Assembly: GCA_002338445.1 (NCBI GenBank)
Contig: DDII01000081.1
Coordinates: 8,110 to 17,316 of the forward strand
Length of the DNA: 9,207 nt
Origin: Cellvibrionales bacterium UBA1854
GTDB taxonomy: Bacteria; Pseudomonadota; Gammaproteobacteria; Pseudomonadales; Porticoccaceae
Reading direction: 5' to 3'
The translations under genes and the position numbers were made by a program. Each line of letters begins with the position of its first letter. Position 1 is the first letter of the stretch. The notes under the pieces are model-generated. The model saw nothing but the letters and a program-made list of their open reading frames with translations, did not search any database and was not told the DNA's origin. Positions 7,260 through 9,207 of this stretch are shown in pieces.

Positions 7260-7684
7260 ATGTCACAAGAGAATGAGCTGAATCAAAGTGATTGGGAGAG
7301 ATTATTTTTGTGGGAAACTAAGGATAAAACACTTTAAGAAATGATTCAGAAAACTCTTCGGAGCATAACAATAAAGCTACTTTACACAAGAAGTGACGGT
7401 GGTCTGCTTAAGTTATAATGACAACACCCCGGATTTTATCCATTTTAACGAGGACCGAGGAATATCATATGTGTGGGTCGTCTTTGGACGATCCGTCAAT
7501 ATACTGAGTTCTCGAGCGCCGAGGTACCGAATGAGTTTATTATTTTTACGCTAGCTAGCGTTCAACAAAGGCTTTAAGCGGCTTCTGATCATGCTCCTAC
7601 CAAGATGACGATTCTGATCATCTAGGAGTAAAGGGAGGCTTTGGAAATGCGAGTGTAGCGTTCGATTCGGTTGAGGTCTGTGAC
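7260..7684 (+). pseudogene. Degraded methylmalonyl-CoA mutase large subunit gene (N-terminal part)
   Basis: No long frame is open here, but reading through stops on the plus strand recovers methylmalonyl-CoA mutase in order. In the frame starting at ATG 7260 (GGAG upstream): MSQENELNQSDWERL, stop at 7335, IKLLYTRSDGGLLKL (compare KPLYTA.DL..L), stops at 7416 and 7419, PGFYPF-stop-RGPR (compare PGFYPFTRGPR), then WTIRQYTEFSSAEVPNEF (from 7485; family WTIRQYAGFSTAEESN), LASVQQRL, stop at 7575. Near 7604 the frame shifts and DSDHLGV..GFGNASVAFDSVE continues (family YDSDHPRV.GDVG.AGVAIDSVED). The intact enzyme is about 700 residues; only about the first 140 are represented. At least five stops, one frameshift and loss of the rest make it non-functional. 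The WTIRQY-FS-AE block favours methylmalonyl-CoA mutase over isobutyryl- or ethylmalonyl-CoA mutases. The family match is from memory, not a search. Confidence 0.8.
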
Positions 7685-7799
7685 TTACGTTTTCTACGCC
7701 CAGGATCTGAAACGCAATGACCCTGTAAATCTGCTCGCGAAAACACTTAAGCTATATGTGTCAGAGGGCTCTACTGCACACCTAAATTTGGTAAATCAG
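7680..7799 (+). pseudogene. Possible further mutase remnant abutting the carbonic anhydrase gene
   Basis: A stop-free stretch in the same frame as the start of the mutase remnant reads VTYVFYAQDLKR, then NDPVNLLAKTLKLYVSEG and a terminal LVGPY that runs just past 7800. Methylmalonyl-CoA mutases have, near the end of the catalytic domain, a segment of nearly the same length running from NLL..... to VFGRY. If this is the same segment, most of the gene between was lost by internal deletion. The similarity is thin (NLL, G.Y and spacing), so this is a suggestion. The end of this frame overlaps the antisense 3' end of the carbonic anhydrase gene. Confidence 0.3.
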
Positions 7800-8450
7800 C
7801 TAGTTGGACCTTATCTGATGAGCGCAGAGAGATCTGATAACGGTTAAGTCACTCAATGAAGATATTGCACCGGTGAGATCATGCAATACCCCATCAGACA
7901 AATTATAAATCCAACCATGCAGAGACAAATCAGTGTTTTTGGTCCAAGCGTCTTTGACTAAGCTTAGGTTACCAAGATTCGCAATCTGGGTTAATACATT
8001 CAATTCACTGAGGCGATTGCTTCTCTCTGCTCTGCAACTTAGTGAGTTAAGGTCACTTTCGTAATCAATACTGATTTGTAGAATATTTTCTATCCACGGG
8101 TTTATATATTCAGAAGATGGTTTGTTAAACGCAGATTCAACACCACCGCAACCGGTGTGACCACACACTATTATATGTTTTACCTCCAGAAAATATATAG
8201 CGTACTCGAGAACCGAAAGACAGTTTATATCGTTTACACTTACCTGATTGGCTATGTTTCGGTGTACAAAAATATTGCCGGGTGGTAAATCAAGAATTTG
8301 GCTTGGTGATACACGACTGTCAGAGCAACCTATCCAGCAATATTTTGGCTTTTGCTGTTTTGCATTGGCTACAAAAAATTCTGGGTCTTCATTTTTTCGC
8401 GAGGTTGCCCAATTACTATTTCTTTGGAGGAGGTCTTCTAAATCGTTCAA
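7800..8450 (-). CDS. can: Beta-class carbonic anhydrase (Can type)
   Basis: This zinc enzyme interconverts CO2 and bicarbonate in the cytoplasm, supplying bicarbonate for carboxylases. The zinc and catalytic residues are all present: CSDSR (Cys42, Asp44, Arg46) and HTGCGG (His98, Cys101). Trp39, Arg64 and the Tyr of HGWIYNL (182) match the non-catalytic bicarbonate-site residues of the Haemophilus/E. coli subtype, which suggests allosteric inhibition by bicarbonate. The open frame begins at TTG 8456, but AAGGAG is directly adjacent to that codon. The second TTG at 8450 lies six bases after AAGGAG and gives a 216-aa protein whose zinc ligands fall at exactly the E. coli Can positions, so I choose 8450. 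No ATG is available nearby. It lies 90 bases downstream of the ribonucleotide reductase gene on the same strand, and its 3' end faces the mutase remnant. Confidence 0.95.
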   Translation of the reverse strand: MNDLEDLLQRNSNWATSRKNEDPEFFVANAKQQKPKYCWIGCSDSRVSPSQILDLPPGNIFVHRNIANQVSVNDINCLSVLEYAIYFLEVKHIIVCGHTGCGGVESAFNKPSSEYINPWIENILQISIDYESDLNSLSCRAERSNRLSELNVLTQIANLGNLSLVKDAWTKNTDLSLHGWIYNLSDGVLHDLTGAISSLSDLTVIRSLCAHQIRSN

Positions 8451-8540
8451 TGCCAACTCCTTGGTGACCGGTTGTAGATTTTTAAATGTAGTTACTGTTT
8501 GGTGGATATTTAATCTGTTCTGTACCTGAACGAAACAAAG

Positions 8541-9207
8541 CTATCCACATTTGGAGTCACCGCAACTAAGGCAAGTCATACATCCATCTAGTAATATTAA
8601 AGCTTTCGTGCTGCACTTCTTACATAATCTCGCCGATTCAGGGAAGCCAGTAGCTGGAATTTCAGCGGTCTCGTAAGCGGCCCGTTTTTCATCCATTATT
8701 TTTTGTTGGTGTTCTGGTATTTGTGGTTTTGTTATAAGTCCTATTTTTTGTAGATGGTCTTCTATGGCCCATCCAATTTCAGCCACAAGGGATGGCATAA
8801 ATTTACCCCCTTGTTTGAAGTAACCGCCCTGAGGATCAAAGACAGCCTTAAGTTCCTCAACTAAAAATGTACAGTCTCCGCCTTTTCGAAATACAGCCGA
8901 AACCACTCTGGTTAGTGCCACAATCCACTGGAAGTGATCCATATTTTTTGAGTTGATAAATATCTCAAATGGACGCCGTAGTTCGTGATCAGTGCCTTCA
9001 TTGAGCAAGATATCATTAATTGTGAGATAAAGGGCGTGATCTGAGAGAGGCGTTTTGATCTTGTAAGTGCTTCCTGGTAATGCTTCTGGCCTTGAAACTT
9101 TTTCGTGCATTTGAATGATATTACTTTCAGGAATGGAGGGTTTTTCCTCAGGCGCTGCCTCTTTTGTTAGCACTTTATAGCCAACAATTTTTTGATCTAT
9201 TTTTTTA
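8541..9207 (-). CDS. nrdJ: Class II (B12-dependent) ribonucleotide reductase, C-terminal part or NrdJb-type subunit (5' end beyond window)
   Basis: About 220 residues are visible. They carry LPGSTYKIKTPLSDHALY, the block RRPFEIFINSKNMDHFQW.VALTR..SAVFRKGGD...L.EEL, and VFDPQGGYFKQGGKFMPSLVAEIG, the accessory (TSCPD-type) domain of adenosylcobalamin-dependent reductases. The tail is cysteine-rich: CKKC, then CMTCLSCGDSKCG, which I take as the redox-active/zinc-like end that re-reduces the active site. A GTG at 9173 could be a start, but the frame stays open to the window edge, encoding KKIDQKIVGYKVL just before it; that looks like family sequence, so I place the true start outside. Either this is the tail of a single-chain NrdJ or the separate small subunit of the split NrdJa/NrdJb form known in Pseudomonas; the window cannot decide. 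No catalytic barrel residues are visible. Confidence 0.82.
   Translation of the reverse strand, partial: KKIDQKIVGYKVLTKEAAPEEKPSIPESNIIQMHEKVSRPEALPGSTYKIKTPLSDHALYLTINDILLNEGTDHELRRPFEIFINSKNMDHFQWIVALTRVVSAVFRKGGDCTFLVEELKAVFDPQGGYFKQGGKFMPSLVAEIGWAIEDHLQKIGLITKPQIPEHQQKIMDEKRAAYETAEIPATGFPESARLCKKCSTKALILLDGCMTCLSCGDSKCG

Noticed and set aside
7341..7418. Two tandem 25-codon ORFs (7260-7337 and 7341-7418) as small protein genes
   Set aside because: They are in the same frame, separated by one stop codon and one sense codon, and together align with the mutase N-terminus up to LYT.xD, so they are pieces of the pseudogene.
7548..7561. Perfect 14-base palindrome ACGCTAGCTAGCGT, a possible operator or structured RNA element
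   Set aside because: It lies inside the mutase remnant and reads as T-L-A-S-V codons in the matching frame, where the family has N-L-A-A-G. Chance in former coding sequence is the simpler explanation.
7583..7628. Direct repeat TTCTGATCAT (7583-7592 and 7612-7621) and inverted CTCCTA/TAGGAG with inner GATGA/TCATC, suggesting an RNA element or insertion footprint
   Set aside because: The second copy encodes SDH of the expected DSDH motif, and the first lies where the family has AFD. The stem is broken by an asymmetric bulge. It fits decaying coding sequence better than a selected structure.
8248..8529. Plus-strand frame of 93 codons antisense to the carbonic anhydrase gene
   Set aside because: It is a shadow of the conserved zinc-site coding region on the other strand and has no recognisable protein features.

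Overview
The window reads as a chromosomal segment of a gammaproteobacterium with moderately AT-rich DNA. The order tRNA / yggX / mutY / asmA-like on one strand, divergent from hisB-hisH, is the arrangement I recall from Pseudomonas and related gammaproteobacteria. The proteins (YggX, MutY with E37/D138 numbering as in E. coli, SelD, SelU, a Can-type carbonic anhydrase, a class II ribonucleotide reductase piece) fit that placement. I cannot name a genus.

Layout. Positions 1-16 hold the 5' end of a tRNA on the minus strand, probably tRNA-Phe. Positions 141-3336 (minus strand) form a compact unit, asmA-like -> mutY -> yggX: an envelope protein, an oxidised-guanine mismatch glycosylase, and an iron-trafficking / Fe-S protection protein. 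A 222-base divergent spacer with a candidate hisB promoter follows. Positions 3559-4833 (plus strand) carry hisB and hisH. The hisA and hisF genes that normally follow are absent, and hisH instead runs into the convergent selD-selU pair (4861-7026, minus strand), which makes selenophosphate and uses it for tRNA 2-selenouridine. A hairpin with a T-run on the selU side separates the two units.

Positions 7027-7799 look empty to an ORF finder, but reading all three plus-strand frames shows the wreck of a methylmalonyl-CoA mutase gene. An N-terminal region, an LYT.xD segment, FYPF-stop-RGPR, a perfect WTIRQY, FSSAE and, after a frameshift, DSDH..V...G.A.VA.DSVE all occur in the right order, broken by several stops. 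The bulk of the gene is gone. A last reading frame before the carbonic anhydrase may be a remnant from nearer the end of the catalytic domain.

Positions 7800-8450 (minus strand) encode a beta-carbonic anhydrase. At the right edge (8541 to beyond 9207, minus strand) is the C-terminal part of a B12-dependent class II ribonucleotide reductase, possibly the separate small NrdJb-type subunit. The window thus shows one B12-dependent enzyme retained and another decayed. The most noteworthy observations are the mutase pseudogene, the interrupted his operon, and a one-residue-short cysteine loop in the MutY Fe-S motif. I found no CRISPR array, insertion sequence, phage gene or evident new multi-gene system.
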